From assembly GCF_039545455.1 (NCBI RefSeq), contig NZ_CP154467.1, positions 186,001-250,000 of the forward strand: DNA of 64,000 nucleotides, read 5' to 3'. This document shows positions 20,240 to 31,261 of the stretch, one piece after another. The notes beneath the pieces are model-generated. The model did no database searches. It had not been told where the DNA came from and worked only from the letters and a program-made list of their open reading frames with translations. The first letter of the stretch is position 1. Each line of letters begins with the position of its first letter. A program made the translations under genes and the position numbers. Source of the stretch: Brucella sp. BE17 (lineage in GTDB: Bacteria > Pseudomonadota > Alphaproteobacteria > Rhizobiales > Rhizobiaceae).

Positions 20240-20526
20240 TCAAGCGTGATCTTGATACGGTCGGTGTCCGCGATCAATTGCCGGAAGGCCGGAAGAAAAG
20301 GCTTGCCGCCCAACGTGAGCAGCCCCTCAAGAGTGGCACTGTTTGTGAACATCAGTTCGCATTCCCCCGGCCAGCCGGGGCCACGCCATTGCACACCATC
20401 CCAAAAGGAATCGAGTGTGTAGCCAAAAGACTGTGCGTCATGGGCAGGCACGGCTGCAAGATAGCGCTGCCAAAGCTCATACGGCGTTTTGATGTCCGTG
20501 CAGTCTATTTCATAAACCCGCAGCAT
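20236..20526 (-). CDS. Barstar-like family protein
   Basis: A 96-residue protein resembling the barstar (RNase inhibitor) family: it opens VYEIDCTDIKTPYELW, has the central FGYTLDSFWDGVQW helix region and ends with an IKITLD strand. In Bacillus amyloliquefaciens barstar blocks the secreted RNase barnase. No barnase-like gene is visible nearby, so it is either an orphan immunity-type protein or has another partner. Its start follows the preceding gene's stop directly (TGAATG), implying translational coupling. It overlaps the end of the convergent LysR gene by four bases. Confidence 0.75.
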   Translation of the reverse strand: MLRVYEIDCTDIKTPYELWQRYLAAVPAHDAQSFGYTLDSFWDGVQWRGPGWPGECELMFTNSATLEGLLTLGGKPFLPAFRQLIADTDRIKITLD

Positions 20527-20709
20527 TCAGCCCAGCAGGATCAGCAGGCCATCGACCATGCCGAGCACGAGGATCAAACCGCCCATGATGATGGCGGTCA
20601 TGACAAGCATTCGCTTTTGTGTGCTGCGCTTGCTCCCATGCTTGCCGCTCCAGTCGTAAGGCGTTTCAGGCATCATCCTCTCCAGCTCCATGAACATTGA
20701 ATGGAGCAC
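20527..20709 (-). CDS. Small single-helix membrane protein
   Basis: Up to 60 residues: a basic, polar N-terminal half (YDWSGKHGSKRSTQKR) and a C-terminal helix (MLVMTAIIMGGLILVLGMVDGL) that reaches the end. Several ATGs (20709, 20697, 20691, 20676, 20673) could start it. It abuts the barstar-like gene without a gap and they are likely one transcript. Function unknown. Confidence 0.6.
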   Translation of the reverse strand: MLHSMFMELERMMPETPYDWSGKHGSKRSTQKRMLVMTAIIMGGLILVLGMVDGLLILLG

Positions 20710-20724
20710 AGTCGGGCATTATCG

Positions 20725-22137
20725 TCAAATAGCGGTGCCGCCGACCGTCACCTGATCCATGCGCAAATGTGGCTGGCCGACGCCGACCGGCACCCATTGT
20801 CCGCCCTTGCCGCAATTGCCGCTGCCGGTATCGAGTTTGCTGTCATTGCCGATCATAGAAATACGCTTCATGGCGTCGGGACCATTGCCGATCAGCATGG
20901 CACCCTTGATCGGCGCGCCGATCCGGCCATCCTCGATCATATAAGCTTCGGTGCAACCGAACACGAATTTGCCTGAGGTGATGTCGACCTGCCCACCACC
21001 AAACGATACGGCGTAAATGCCCTTTTTCGTGGAAGAGATTATTTCTTCCGGCGTTTTGTCGCCCGAGAGCATGATTGTGTTGGTCATGCGCGGCATGGGT
21101 GCATGAGCATAGGATTCGCGCCGCCCATTTCCGGTGGCCTGCATGCCCATCAGCCGTGCATTCTGGCGGTCCTGCATGTAATTGACAAGCTTTCCGTCCT
21201 CGATCAGCACGGTACGGTTGGTGGGCGTACCTTCATCATCGATGGTGAGCGAACCGCGCCTCTCGGCAATGGTGCCGTCATCGATGACCGTCACGCCCTT
21301 GGCTGCTACCTGTTCACCCATCAGGCCTGCGAAAGCAGAGGTCTTCTTGCGGTTGAAGTCGCCTTCAAGTCCATGGCCGACGGCTTCATGCAGCATGACG
21401 CCGGGCCAGCCATTGCCAAGCACGATGTCGAATGTGCCTGCGGGGGCGGGAATGGCATCGAGATTGACCAGTGCCTGTCTCAGCGCTTCGTCGGCTGCAT
21501 GTTGCCAGCTTGATTGCGTGATGAACCCGCTAAACCCCTTGCGTCCGCCAACCGTGTGCGAGCCGGATTCCTGCCGCTCGCCATTGCCGGCAATGACTGC
21601 AACGCTCAGGCGCACCATCGGGCGGATATCGCGTACGAAATGGCCGTCGGCACGCAGGATTTCGACTTGCTGCCACGAAGCGGCCAGCGAAACGGACACC
21701 TGTCGTACTTTGGGGTCCTTGTCGCGCAGATAGGCATCGATCTTTTGCAAAAGCTGCACTTTTTCGTCAAAGCCCGGTGCGCCAATTGGATTTTCATCCG
21801 TATAAAGATGACGGTTGGTGCCTGCTGGCGCACTCGCATAAGAGCCGCCATAGCCTTTCAACGTCGCTGACACCGCGTCGGACGCGCGTTTGAGGGCTGC
21901 AAGCGACAGATCGCCTGCATGGGCATAGCCGATTGTTTCGCCCGCAACCGAGCGCAGGCCAAAGCCCTGATCCTGATTGAAAGAGCCGGTTTTGAGTCGC
22001 CCATTGTCGAAGACGAGCGCTTCGGCCTCGCGATATTCCATGAACAGTTCGCCGTCGTCGCTGCCTTTGAGGCTCTGCGCGACGAGGCGCTCAATGTCGT
22101 CACGGCTGGCGTCGAAACTGTCGATCAGGTTTTTCAT
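20725..22137 (-). CDS. tldD: Metalloprotease TldD
   Basis: A 470-residue zinc protease subunit that, with TldE/PmbA, cleaves peptides and matures modified peptides in other bacteria. The metal site HEAVGH is at 250-255 (HExxxH). Opening residues and the C-terminal GNGPDAMKRISMIGN...GKGGQWVPVGVGQPHLRM block are typical. No tldE is in the window. The ribosome site lies inside a perfect palindrome (see 22145-22173). Confidence 0.94.
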   Translation of the reverse strand: MKNLIDSFDASRDDIERLVAQSLKGSDDGELFMEYREAEALVFDNGRLKTGSFNQDQGFGLRSVAGETIGYAHAGDLSLAALKRASDAVSATLKGYGGSYASAPAGTNRHLYTDENPIGAPGFDEKVQLLQKIDAYLRDKDPKVRQVSVSLAASWQQVEILRADGHFVRDIRPMVRLSVAVIAGNGERQESGSHTVGGRKGFSGFITQSSWQHAADEALRQALVNLDAIPAPAGTFDIVLGNGWPGVMLHEAVGHGLEGDFNRKKTSAFAGLMGEQVAAKGVTVIDDGTIAERRGSLTIDDEGTPTNRTVLIEDGKLVNYMQDRQNARLMGMQATGNGRRESYAHAPMPRMTNTIMLSGDKTPEEIISSTKKGIYAVSFGGGQVDITSGKFVFGCTEAYMIEDGRIGAPIKGAMLIGNGPDAMKRISMIGNDSKLDTGSGNCGKGGQWVPVGVGQPHLRMDQVTVGGTAI

Positions 22138-22144
22138 AAAAATA

Positions 22145-22173
22145 ATCCTGCGGTATTTTTTATACCGCAGGAT
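22145..22173 (-). promoter_or_regulatory. Perfect hairpin over the tldD ribosome site
   Basis: An 11-bp perfect inverted repeat (ATCCTGCGGTA / TACCGCAGGAT, 7-base A/T loop) ends eight bases before the tldD ATG. On the mRNA the only Shine-Dalgarno-like sequence, GCAGGA, is in the 3' arm. It could act as an RNA hairpin that hides the ribosome site, or as a palindromic operator in DNA. Confidence 0.65.
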
Positions 22174-22283
22174 GTAAGCCGTAAATTGCTTGAGGACAAC
22201 CGCTCGTAAGACGATGTGGTTTGTAATTGGGTCTATAGCATAGCGAAAATAGTGATTCTCGGGTCGATGTTGTAGAGACTTAA

Positions 22284-22913
22284 TCAGGGGAGAGCGTCGA
22301 AGCCCTCACCAAGCCCATTCAAATCCACCGGAATGCCAACACCTTCTTCTGGTGTCTGGAACACAATAAATGTTGCGGCCTTGCCGGTGCGAAGCGTCTT
22401 CAAAAGTTCGTCTTCAAGAATGACTTCCGCATAGCAGCCGTCTTCAAAACAGCGTACGAAATAGGCGCGACCAATATCCTTGCCGTCGACATTGAGGCCC
22501 AGACCATTGGGCAACAGCACACCAAGTGGTGCCAGCACGCGTAAAATTCGCGCCTTGTTATCAGCAGTTTTTAGAACCACCACCGAAAGTCCCAGTTCAG
22601 GGCGCTTGGCGGCAACCACATTCTGGATAAGTGCGCATTGTTCGGTTTTTGCACCGGCGGGCGTGTCGCATAGGATGGACCATGCGCCGTGCTGCGACTT
22701 GAGCTTACCACTCTGTTGTGGATTGGCAGGGGCTGCCTGCGACTGGGCTGCGGGTGCCTGCTCCGGTGTCTGCAAAGGCGCTGGCGCTTGTTGCGGCGCT
22801 GGTGTTTGGGCTGCGGAGGGCAGCGTGAAGGCACCCAGCGACAGGGTGATACCAGCGGCAAGGGCCGTCAGGCGCTTGGTGATCGTGCGGCGGGCAAGCA
22901 TGCGGACAGTCAT
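22284..22913 (-). CDS. Invasion-associated locus B (IalB) family protein
   Basis: A 209-residue exported protein. It has a basic N-terminus and hydrophobic signal peptide ending near SLGAFTLPSAAQT, then a Pro/Gln/Ala-rich linker (about 45-80) and the IalB domain (GAWSILCDTPAG..., VRCFEDGCYAEVIL) with paired cysteines. Bartonella IalB aids erythrocyte entry; in Brucella the role is unproven. ATG 22913 has a GGAG ribosome site nine bases upstream; a GTG at 22976 lacks one. Confidence 0.85.
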   Translation of the reverse strand: MTVRMLARRTITKRLTALAAGITLSLGAFTLPSAAQTPAPQQAPAPLQTPEQAPAAQSQAAPANPQQSGKLKSQHGAWSILCDTPAGAKTEQCALIQNVVAAKRPELGLSVVVLKTADNKARILRVLAPLGVLLPNGLGLNVDGKDIGRAYFVRCFEDGCYAEVILEDELLKTLRTGKAATFIVFQTPEEGVGIPVDLNGLGEGFDALP

Positions 22914-23316
22914 GAAATCTCCAGATTGAATCCGTGATCGAATCCCAAATCGAATCAGTGTGACGTTAATGGGCACAATCGGCGATGAAAAGCGCTTGGG
23001 GAAGCGTTTTTGCCGCCGTAACCATCATAGCAACGATGACGTTTGCTTTGCTCGTCACATGACACAATAGGCGAAATCTCTTTTCAAATCATGGCTTCAT
23101 TATGGGAATCGCATGTTTTTCCCAAGTTTACAGTATTTTGCGTATGCAAGGGGCGTGTGCGCTGCGGTTTGATGAGTGGCTGCGCGCAAAAATGCCGCAC
23201 AGGAACGTATTCGCCTTGCTTGCGGTGTAGGATAAGGTGTGCTTGAACGCCGATGGGGATGCGGTCGTCTGACGTCCGGCGTCCAGCCTGAAAGGGCGAA
23301 AAGGGAGAGACTACTG
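22914..23316. promoter_or_regulatory. Divergent control region between ialB and ctaC
   Basis: 403 bases with no convincing gene. It must carry the ialB and ctaC promoters. Three GAATC sites, the CcrM methylation sequence GANTC, lie at 22928, 22940 and 22952, exactly 12 bases apart, in the ialB leader. AAGGGAGAG (23301-23309) is the ctaC ribosome site. Confidence 0.6.
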
Positions 23317-24201
23317 GTGGATAAAATTGTTGCCACAACGAGGGGTGCCGTCGTTGGCGCTGCTGCCATGCTGTGGATGACCGGCTCCGCGTTGGCGGAT
23401 ATGCCGCGTCCGTGGGAATGGAGATTTCAGGAAGCTGCGACCGGCATAGCCGCGCAGATCCATTGGTTTGAGCGTTATTCGCTCTGGTTCATTATTCCGA
23501 TTACCTTGCTGGTTCTCGCGCTTTTGGTCGTGGTCGCCTTGCGCTTTCGTGCAAGCGTCAACCCCGAACCATCCAAGACCAGCCACAATACGGCAGTCGA
23601 AGTGGTCTGGACCATCGGTCCTGTGATCATCCTGCTGTTTCTGGCGGTTCCCTCGTTCCAGTTGCTGACCGCGCAATATTCACCGGATGACCCGACGTTG
23701 ACCGTCAAGGCGACCGGCAACCAGTGGTACTGGAGCTATGAATATCAGCTTGAAACGCCGGTGAGCTTTGATTCGCTGCTCTTGAAAGATGATGACCGCG
23801 CGAGTGCTGGTAAGGAAGACAAGGCCCGCTATCCGCGCTTGCTTGCGGTCGATAACGAGGTTGTCGTGCCTGTCGACGAAACGGTGCGTCTGCTGGTGAC
23901 GGCCGGTGATGTCATCCATTCATGGACGATTCCCGCCTTTGGCGTAAAAATGGACGCTGTCCCAGGACGCATCAACGAAGCCTGGTTCAAGGCCGACAAG
24001 GAAGGCCTTTATTACGGCCAGTGCTCGGAGCTCTGCGGCAAGGACCATGGGTTTATGCCGATTGCCGTGCGTGTTGTCTCGAAAGAACAATATGATACCT
24101 GGATCGCTGCTGCCGGATCGGACCTCGATGGTGCGAACAAGGCGTTGCAAGCAGTCGTCGAAGGCGATTCAAAAGATAAAGTGGCTGCGGCGGGTTTCTG
24201 A
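23317..24201 (+). CDS. ctaC: Cytochrome c oxidase subunit II
   Basis: Holds the CuA centre that accepts electrons from cytochrome c. A signal peptide ends near GSALAD, two membrane helices follow, and the C-terminal cupredoxin domain has VIHSWTIP and the CuA site GQCSELCGKDHGFMP. GTG 23317 after AAGGGAGAG is preferred to an ATG-type start at 23239, which would break the signal peptide; this gives 294 residues. First gene of the oxidase operon. Confidence 0.95.
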   Translation: MDKIVATTRGAVVGAAAMLWMTGSALADMPRPWEWRFQEAATGIAAQIHWFERYSLWFIIPITLLVLALLVVVALRFRASVNPEPSKTSHNTAVEVVWTIGPVIILLFLAVPSFQLLTAQYSPDDPTLTVKATGNQWYWSYEYQLETPVSFDSLLLKDDDRASAGKEDKARYPRLLAVDNEVVVPVDETVRLLVTAGDVIHSWTIPAFGVKMDAVPGRINEAWFKADKEGLYYGQCSELCGKDHGFMPIAVRVVSKEQYDTWIAAAGSDLDGANKALQAVVEGDSKDKVAAAGF

Positions 24202-24222
24202 TCCCGAACGCCAAACTGTTGA

Positions 24223-25896
<1,674 letters not shown>

Positions 25897-26124
25897 CCAT
25901 GCGCGCGTGGGTGAGGGGTTTAGAGCCTTCACCCCTTGCTGAAAAATGTGCTATGGGTGGGCAGCATTGTGTTTTGCCCATAGCCGCGTGTGTCATTAGG
26001 CCGTCAATCGGTACGCCTGTCGGGGCAGACAGTGCTTTCTTCGGGAGGAATGTCTGTATCGGTTCGCTCGCATCTTTAGGGAGATGTGGGTCGAGTTCGA
26101 TGAATTCGAGGTTATTGGAATAAA

Positions 26125-27072
26125 ATGTCTCTGGTGGAAAAAAATACGGTTGGCGATGGAATTGCCTCTCTGTCGGAGGCAACGGCTCGCGACTACCTTA
26201 TTCTGCTCAAACCCCGGGTGATGTCTCTGGTGGTATTCACGGGGCTGGTCGGTCTCATGCTGGCGCCGGGCCATATGAATCCGGTTCTGGCGACCATCAG
26301 CATTTTGTGCATCGCGGTGGGTGCGGGTGCATCGGGCGCGCTCAATATGTGGTATGATGCCGATATCGACGCGGTGATGAAGCGCACGAAAAACCGTCCC
26401 GTTCCTGCAGGCATCATTACGCCCAATCAGGTTCTGGCCTTTGGCCTCACGCTGTCGGTTTTTTCGGTTATGACACTGGGACTGATGGTCAACTGGCTGT
26501 CGGCGGCGTTGCTTGCCTTCACAATCTTCTTTTATGCCGTCGTTTATACAATGTGGCTCAAACGCTCGACGCCGCAGAACATTGTCATTGGCGGTGCTGC
26601 AGGAGCCTTCCCGCCGATGATCGGCTGGGCGGCTGCAACAGGTGAGATCACGCTCGACAGTGTCGTGCTTTTCATGGTCATCTTTTTGTGGACGCCGCCG
26701 CATTTCTGGGCGCTGTCGCTGTTTTCGAGCAATGATTATGAGGCAGCCCGCATTCCGATGATGCCCAATGTCAAGGGCGAGCTTTCCACCCGCCGTCAGG
26801 CGATGTTCTATACGCTGCTGATGGCGCCCGTGGGTGTGCTGCCATGGGTTCTTGGCTTTGCCGGCCCTGTTTACGGCGCGATCGCGATCCTGTTCGGGGC
26901 GGCTTTTATTTATTATGCTTGGCGTCTGTGGCGGGCGGATTCACAACCCTCAATGCTCGCTGCCGCTCGAAAACTGTTCCGCTTTTCGCTTCTTTATCTG
27001 AGCGGGCTGTTTGCGACTCTGCTTTTTGAAGCCCTGACGCTTAAGGCGCTCAACGCCTTTGGAGTACTATAA
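26125..27072 (+). CDS. ctaB: Protohaem IX farnesyltransferase (haem O synthase)
   Basis: Makes haem O from protohaem, needed for the oxidase haem a. The 315-residue UbiA-type membrane protein has both Asp-rich motifs: [19 protein letters not shown] and a second around [15 protein letters not shown]. About 228 non-coding bases separate it from ctaD, so it may have its own promoter. Its stop overlaps the next start (TAATG). Confidence 0.95.
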   Translation: MSLVEKNTVGDGIASLSEATARDYLILLKPRVMSLVVFTGLVGLMLAPGHMNPVLATISILCIAVGAGASGALNMWYDADIDAVMKRTKNRPVPAGIITPNQVLAFGLTLSVFSVMTLGLMVNWLSAALLAFTIFFYAVVYTMWLKRSTPQNIVIGGAAGAFPPMIGWAAATGEITLDSVVLFMVIFLWTPPHFWALSLFSSNDYEAARIPMMPNVKGELSTRRQAMFYTLLMAPVGVLPWVLGFAGPVYGAIAILFGAAFIYYAWRLWRADSQPSMLAAARKLFRFSLLYLSGLFATLLFEALTLKALNAFGVL

Positions 27073-27260
27073 TGGAAAAGACCATCGACAAGCCGATGGA
27101 CGACGACAAGCTGGAGCTGGTGGCTCCGACCGAGCGGCAGAAAAAGGCGCAGCGTAACCGCTCGTTCGGGCTCGCTATTGCGCTGGTTCTGTTCGTGGTG
27201 CTGGTCTATGTCGGCACGTTGGCCAAGCTTGGTGCGAATATACTGGCGCGACCGCTGTAA
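27072..27260 (+). CDS. CoxF-like small oxidase-cluster membrane protein
   Basis: A 62-residue protein with a charged N-terminus (residues 1-33) and one membrane helix (FGLAIALVLFVVLVYVGTLA). Small proteins of this layout lie between ctaB and ctaG in many alphaproteobacteria and are called CoxF; function is unproven. Its start overlaps the ctaB stop, indicating coupling. Confidence 0.8.
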   Translation: MEKTIDKPMDDDKLELVAPTERQKKAQRNRSFGLAIALVLFVVLVYVGTLAKLGANILARPL

Positions 27261-27293
27261 CATAAAGTTTCGGGAGGGAAACGGGAGAAAGCC

Positions 27294-27923
27294 ATGGCAG
27301 ATCGGCAAAGTGATATTGTAGATGAGAAGCTGAAACGCCAGCAGCGTTCCAACCGAACGATTGCGGTTGCCTGCCTTTCGTTTTTTATCTGCATGGTGGG
27401 TGCGGCCTATGCTTCCGTACCGCTTTACCGGATTTTTTGTCAGGTTACAGGTTATGGCGGGACCACGCAGCGTGTGGAGCAATATTCCGACACCATCCTC
27501 GATAAGACGATCAAGGTGCGTTTTGACGCCAATACGGCCAACGGCCTGCCATGGGATTTCAAGCCTGTCGAGCGCGAGGTCGTGGTGCGTATCGGCGAAA
27601 CCAAGTTGATCAAATATGAAGCGCAGAACCTGTTCAGCGAGGCAAGCTATGGTCGTGCCAGCTTCAATGTAGCACCTGGTCGCGCCGGGGCTTATTTCAA
27701 CAAGGTCGAGTGTTTCTGCTTCACCGATACAGCGCTTCAACCGGGCGAGGATATGGAAATGCCGGTGGTGTTCTTCGTCGACCCGGAAATCGTTAACGAT
27801 CCCGACCTTAAAGACGTACAGACGATTACACTGTCCTATACGTTTTTCCCCATCGACAAGCCCACGTCTCCGCCGAAGCCGGTTGCGAGTGCAAAGCCCG
27901 ATACGGTGAAGAACGGAAGCTAA
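27294..27923 (+). CDS. ctaG: Cytochrome c oxidase assembly protein CtaG (Cox11)
   Basis: Delivers copper to the CuB site of subunit I. The 209-residue protein has one N-terminal membrane helix, then [18 protein letters not shown] and the copper site [11 protein letters not shown], both Cox11 hallmarks. ATG 27294 follows GGGAGAAAG. Confidence 0.96.
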   Translation: MADRQSDIVDEKLKRQQRSNRTIAVACLSFFICMVGAAYASVPLYRIFCQVTGYGGTTQRVEQYSDTILDKTIKVRFDANTANGLPWDFKPVEREVVVRIGETKLIKYEAQNLFSEASYGRASFNVAPGRAGAYFNKVECFCFTDTALQPGEDMEMPVVFFVDPEIVNDPDLKDVQTITLSYTFFPIDKPTSPPKPVASAKPDTVKNGS

Positions 27924-28062
27924 AAGAATATAAGCGGCGCACAATGCCGCAAAGACAAACGGGCCGAGCGGCTCTATTGTAGGATCAAGGAATTGCCTTA
28001 TGTTTGCTCAAAGCATGCAGCGGGTATGAGAGAGAACCCTCACGGGGAATACGGGGAGACAC

Positions 28063-28938
28063 ATGGCGGATATCCATCAGAAGAACCACGATTATCATAT
28101 CATTGCGCCCAGCCCCTGGCCGTTTTTAAGCTCGGTCGGCGTTTTCGTGCTGGCGCTCGGCGGCATTGCCTGGATGCGCTACATCAATGCAGGTGAATTG
28201 CCGTTTTTCGGCATCAATCTTGTAACGCCGTGGATTTTCTTTATCGGCCTCGCCATCGTTCTTTACACCATGTATGCGTGGTGGGCCGATACGATCAGGG
28301 AGGGCCATGAAGGCCACCATACGCGCGTCGTGTCGATCCATATGCGCTATGGCATGATCATGTTCATCGCCTCCGAAGTCATGTTCTTTGTGGCGTGGTT
28401 TTGGGCTTTCTTCGACGCGAGCCTGTTCCCCAATGAAGTGCATCAGGTGGCGCGTGCGGAGTTTACCGGCGGACAATGGCCGCCCAAGGGTATCGAGGTT
28501 CTCGACCCGCTGCATCTGCCGCTTTACAACACCGTCATCCTGCTTCTGTCGGGCACGACACTGACATGGGCCCACCATGCGCTCTTGCATAATGACCGCA
28601 AGGGCATGATCGCTGGACTGTCGATCACCGTGGCGCTTGGCGTGCTGTTCTCCTTCGTCCAAGCCTATGAATATGTTTATGCGCCGTTCGCGTTCAAGGA
28701 CTCGATCTATGGCGCGACCTTCTTCATGGCGACCGGCTTTCACGGTTTCCACGTTCTGGTTGGCACGATTTTCCTCGCGGTTTGCCTGATCCGCGCTTTG
28801 CGTGGTGATTTCACGCCCAAGCAGCATTTCGGCTTTGAAGCTGCGGCCTGGTATTGGCATTTCGTAGACGTGGTCTGGCTGTTCCTGTTCTTCGCCATTT
28901 ATGTCTGGGGCGGATGGGGTGCGCCGATGCACGGCTGA
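28063..28938 (+). CDS. ctaE: Cytochrome c oxidase subunit III
   Basis: A 291-residue seven-helix protein that stabilises the oxidase core. [30 protein letters not shown] and [13 protein letters not shown] are subunit III signatures; it closes with [14 protein letters not shown]. Start after GGGGAGACAC. A strong terminator-like hairpin follows. Confidence 0.97.
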   Translation: MADIHQKNHDYHIIAPSPWPFLSSVGVFVLALGGIAWMRYINAGELPFFGINLVTPWIFFIGLAIVLYTMYAWWADTIREGHEGHHTRVVSIHMRYGMIMFIASEVMFFVAWFWAFFDASLFPNEVHQVARAEFTGGQWPPKGIEVLDPLHLPLYNTVILLLSGTTLTWAHHALLHNDRKGMIAGLSITVALGVLFSFVQAYEYVYAPFAFKDSIYGATFFMATGFHGFHVLVGTIFLAVCLIRALRGDFTPKQHFGFEAAAWYWHFVDVVWLFLFFAIYVWGGWGAPMHG

Positions 28939-28958
28939 TCGCCGCGCTGGACAGTTTT

Positions 28959-28996
28959 CAAGGCGGCCCTGGTGACATGGCCGCCTTGGTTTTTTT
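28959..28996 (+). terminator. Terminator after ctaE
   Basis: Perfect 10-bp stem CAAGGCGGCC / GGCCGCCTTG with a 10-base loop and then GTTTTTTT, 20 bases after the ctaE stop. It sits only 13 bases before the next gene, so read-through may set expression of the DUF983 and surf1 genes. Confidence 0.88.
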
Positions 28997-29009
28997 AGGA
29001 AGAGGGAAC

Positions 29010-29393
29010 ATGCCGGACCATCATCACTATCCCGCCGTGGATCCCATCAAGAGCGGTCTGACCGGACATTGCCCACGCTGTGGCGAAGGCAAGCTGTTCA
29101 ACGGGTTTTTGAGCGTAGCGCCACGTTGTAGGGCCTGTGAGCTTGATTATTCCTTTGCCGATTCCGGCGATGGCCCCGCTGCCTTCGTGATCCTGATCAT
29201 CGGTTTCATCGTTGTGGGTTCAGCCCTTTGGCTTGAGGTCAATGTCGGTCCACCGCTCTGGGTACATTTTATCTTATGGGTGCCGCTGGCAATTATTTTG
29301 AGCCTTGTCGCCATGCGCGCCATGAAGGGTATTCTCATCAATCTGCAATATCGCAACAAGGCCGCACCCGGGCGCCTGGACAGCGACGAATGA
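29010..29393 (+). CDS. DUF983 membrane protein
   Basis: A 127-residue protein with an N-terminal CPRCGEGKLFNGFL zinc-ribbon-like motif (CxxC, then CRAC) and two membrane helices. DUF983 genes sit beside oxidase assembly genes in alphaproteobacteria; function unproven. ATG 29010 follows AGAGGGAA. Its stop overlaps the surf1 start (ATGA). Confidence 0.86.
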   Translation: MPDHHHYPAVDPIKSGLTGHCPRCGEGKLFNGFLSVAPRCRACELDYSFADSGDGPAAFVILIIGFIVVGSALWLEVNVGPPLWVHFILWVPLAIILSLVAMRAMKGILINLQYRNKAAPGRLDSDE

Positions 29394-30121
29394 CGCGAAC
29401 TGGTACACGCTTTCCTTGGGGCCTTGTGATCGCGTCAGGCATCGCCTTTGTGATTCTGCTGGCGCTCGGCACATGGCAGGTGGAGCGGCTCAACTGGAAA
29501 GAGGCCCTTATCGCTTCGACCAAAGAGCGCATTCATGAGCCGCCGTTGCCATTGGCCGAAATGGAAGACATCTATCAGCGCGAAGGCAGCGTCGAATATC
29601 GTCCCGTTACGGTCTCAGGCACATTCATGCATCAGGGAGAGCGGCATTTTCTGGCGACCTATGAGAGTGCTGCAGGCTACAATGTCTATACGCCCTTGAT
29701 GCTTGAGGATAGGCGTTTTGTGCTCGTCAATCGCGGTTTCGTGCCTTATGCCAAAAAGGATCCGGCGACCCGCATGGAGGGTCAGCTTGATGGTCCCGTA
29801 ACCGTGAGCGGACTTGCGCGCGATCCGTTGAGCGCAAAGCCCGGGTTTTTCCTGCCCGACAATGATGTCGCCAAAAACATCTTCTATTGGAAGGATTGGC
29901 AGGCAATGGCGCAAAGTGCCGATGTGCCGGATATGAATAGCGCCGTTCCGTTTTTCATCGATGCCGACAAAAAGTCCAATCCGGGCGGATTGCCTATCGG
30001 TGGCGTGACGATCGTGGACTTTCCCAACAACCACCTGCAATATGCAGTGACATGGTATGGGCTGGCGCTGGCGCTGGCGGGCGTTGTTGGAACATGGCTT
30101 TGGCGGCACCGGAGAGCGTAA
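29390..30121 (+). CDS. SURF1 family oxidase assembly protein
   Basis: A 243-residue protein with a membrane helix at each end and a periplasmic domain between them. [16 protein letters not shown] near the N-terminus and the closing [13 protein letters not shown] are SURF1 signatures. Paracoccus Surf1 proteins bind haem a for insertion into subunit I. Start overlaps the DUF983 stop. Confidence 0.93.
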   Translation: MTRTGTRFPWGLVIASGIAFVILLALGTWQVERLNWKEALIASTKERIHEPPLPLAEMEDIYQREGSVEYRPVTVSGTFMHQGERHFLATYESAAGYNVYTPLMLEDRRFVLVNRGFVPYAKKDPATRMEGQLDGPVTVSGLARDPLSAKPGFFLPDNDVAKNIFYWKDWQAMAQSADVPDMNSAVPFFIDADKKSNPGGLPIGGVTIVDFPNNHLQYAVTWYGLALALAGVVGTWLWRHRRA

Positions 30122-30203
30122 GGGGTTGACATTGGCTCCGTTGCAGCCCAACTCCGGTTCTGTATTATCCGCGTTCACGACCGCCGACCCTAGCGAGTAT
30201 TTG

Positions 30204-31247
30204 ATGACCGATCAGCAAAAACCTCTGGAAATCCGTCTCTGCGGCCCGCGCGGTTTTTGCGCTGGTGTCGACCGTGCGATCCAGATTGTTGTGCTGGCGC
30301 TTAAAAAATACGGCGCGCCGGTCTATGTGCGCCACGAGATCGTGCATAATCGCTATGTGGTCGAGGGCCTGCAATCGCGCGGTGCGGTTTTTGTTGAAGA
30401 ACTCCATGAAATTCCGGCCGAGCATCGCGATCAGCCGGTGGTGTTTTCCGCCCATGGTGTGCCGAAATCCGTGCCAGCTGATGCCGAGGCCAAGAACCTG
30501 TTCTATCTTGATGCCACCTGTCCGCTGGTATCGAAAGTTCACAAGCAGGCCATGCGCCATCAGCGCCTTGGTCGACATGTCATCCTGATCGGCCATTCCG
30601 GCCACCCCGAGGTTATCGGTACCATGGGGCAGTTGCCGGAAGGAGCTGTGACGCTGATTGAAACCGTCGAGGATGCGCGGACAATTGAATTTTCAGATCC
30701 CGATAATCTTGGCTTCGTCACCCAGACGACGCTTTCGGTCGATGATACGGCCGGCATTATTGAGGAATTGCAGAACCGCTTTCCCAATATGAATGCGGCA
30801 GCCGCCGAATCGATCTGCTATGCCACTACCAACCGACAGGATGCGGTGCGCGCTGCGGCGCCCGGTTGTGATCTGTTTTTGATTGTTGGTGCGCCCAATT
30901 CATCCAATTCCAAACGCCTAGTCGAGGTGGCGGAAAAGGCTGGAGCACGTATGTCGATGCTTGTGCAGCGCGCAGCCGACATCGAATGGGACAGGATAGG
31001 CGATATTTCGGTGGTTGGTCTTTCGGCGGGAGCGTCTGCGCCTGAAATCATCGTCGATGAAATCATCGCCTCCTTCCGCGGGCGGTTCAAAGTACGCATC
31101 GAGCTGGCCGAGACAACGGTCGAGACCGAGAATTTCCTTGTTAACCGCGAAATACGCGATGTTGAACTGACGGTTCAGGACATGGCATTCGTCAATGGCG
31201 AAAACCGCACCGTGGGCATCCCGAAGGTGATGCCAAAGAGCACATAA
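30204..31247 (+). CDS. ispH: 4-hydroxy-3-methylbut-2-enyl diphosphate reductase
   Basis: Last step of the MEP isoprenoid pathway, giving IPP and DMAPP. The 347-residue protein has the three Fe-S cysteines in [11 protein letters not shown] (Cys19), [11 protein letters not shown] and [17 protein letters not shown] 30204 gives the normal family start; the frame open from 30057 overlaps surf1. Confidence 0.96.
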   Translation: MTDQQKPLEIRLCGPRGFCAGVDRAIQIVVLALKKYGAPVYVRHEIVHNRYVVEGLQSRGAVFVEELHEIPAEHRDQPVVFSAHGVPKSVPADAEAKNLFYLDATCPLVSKVHKQAMRHQRLGRHVILIGHSGHPEVIGTMGQLPEGAVTLIETVEDARTIEFSDPDNLGFVTQTTLSVDDTAGIIEELQNRFPNMNAAAAESICYATTNRQDAVRAAAPGCDLFLIVGAPNSSNSKRLVEVAEKAGARMSMLVQRAADIEWDRIGDISVVGLSAGASAPEIIVDEIIASFRGRFKVRIELAETTVETENFLVNREIRDVELTVQDMAFVNGENRTVGIPKVMPKST

Positions 31248-31261
31248 GGGAAATAAGCGGC

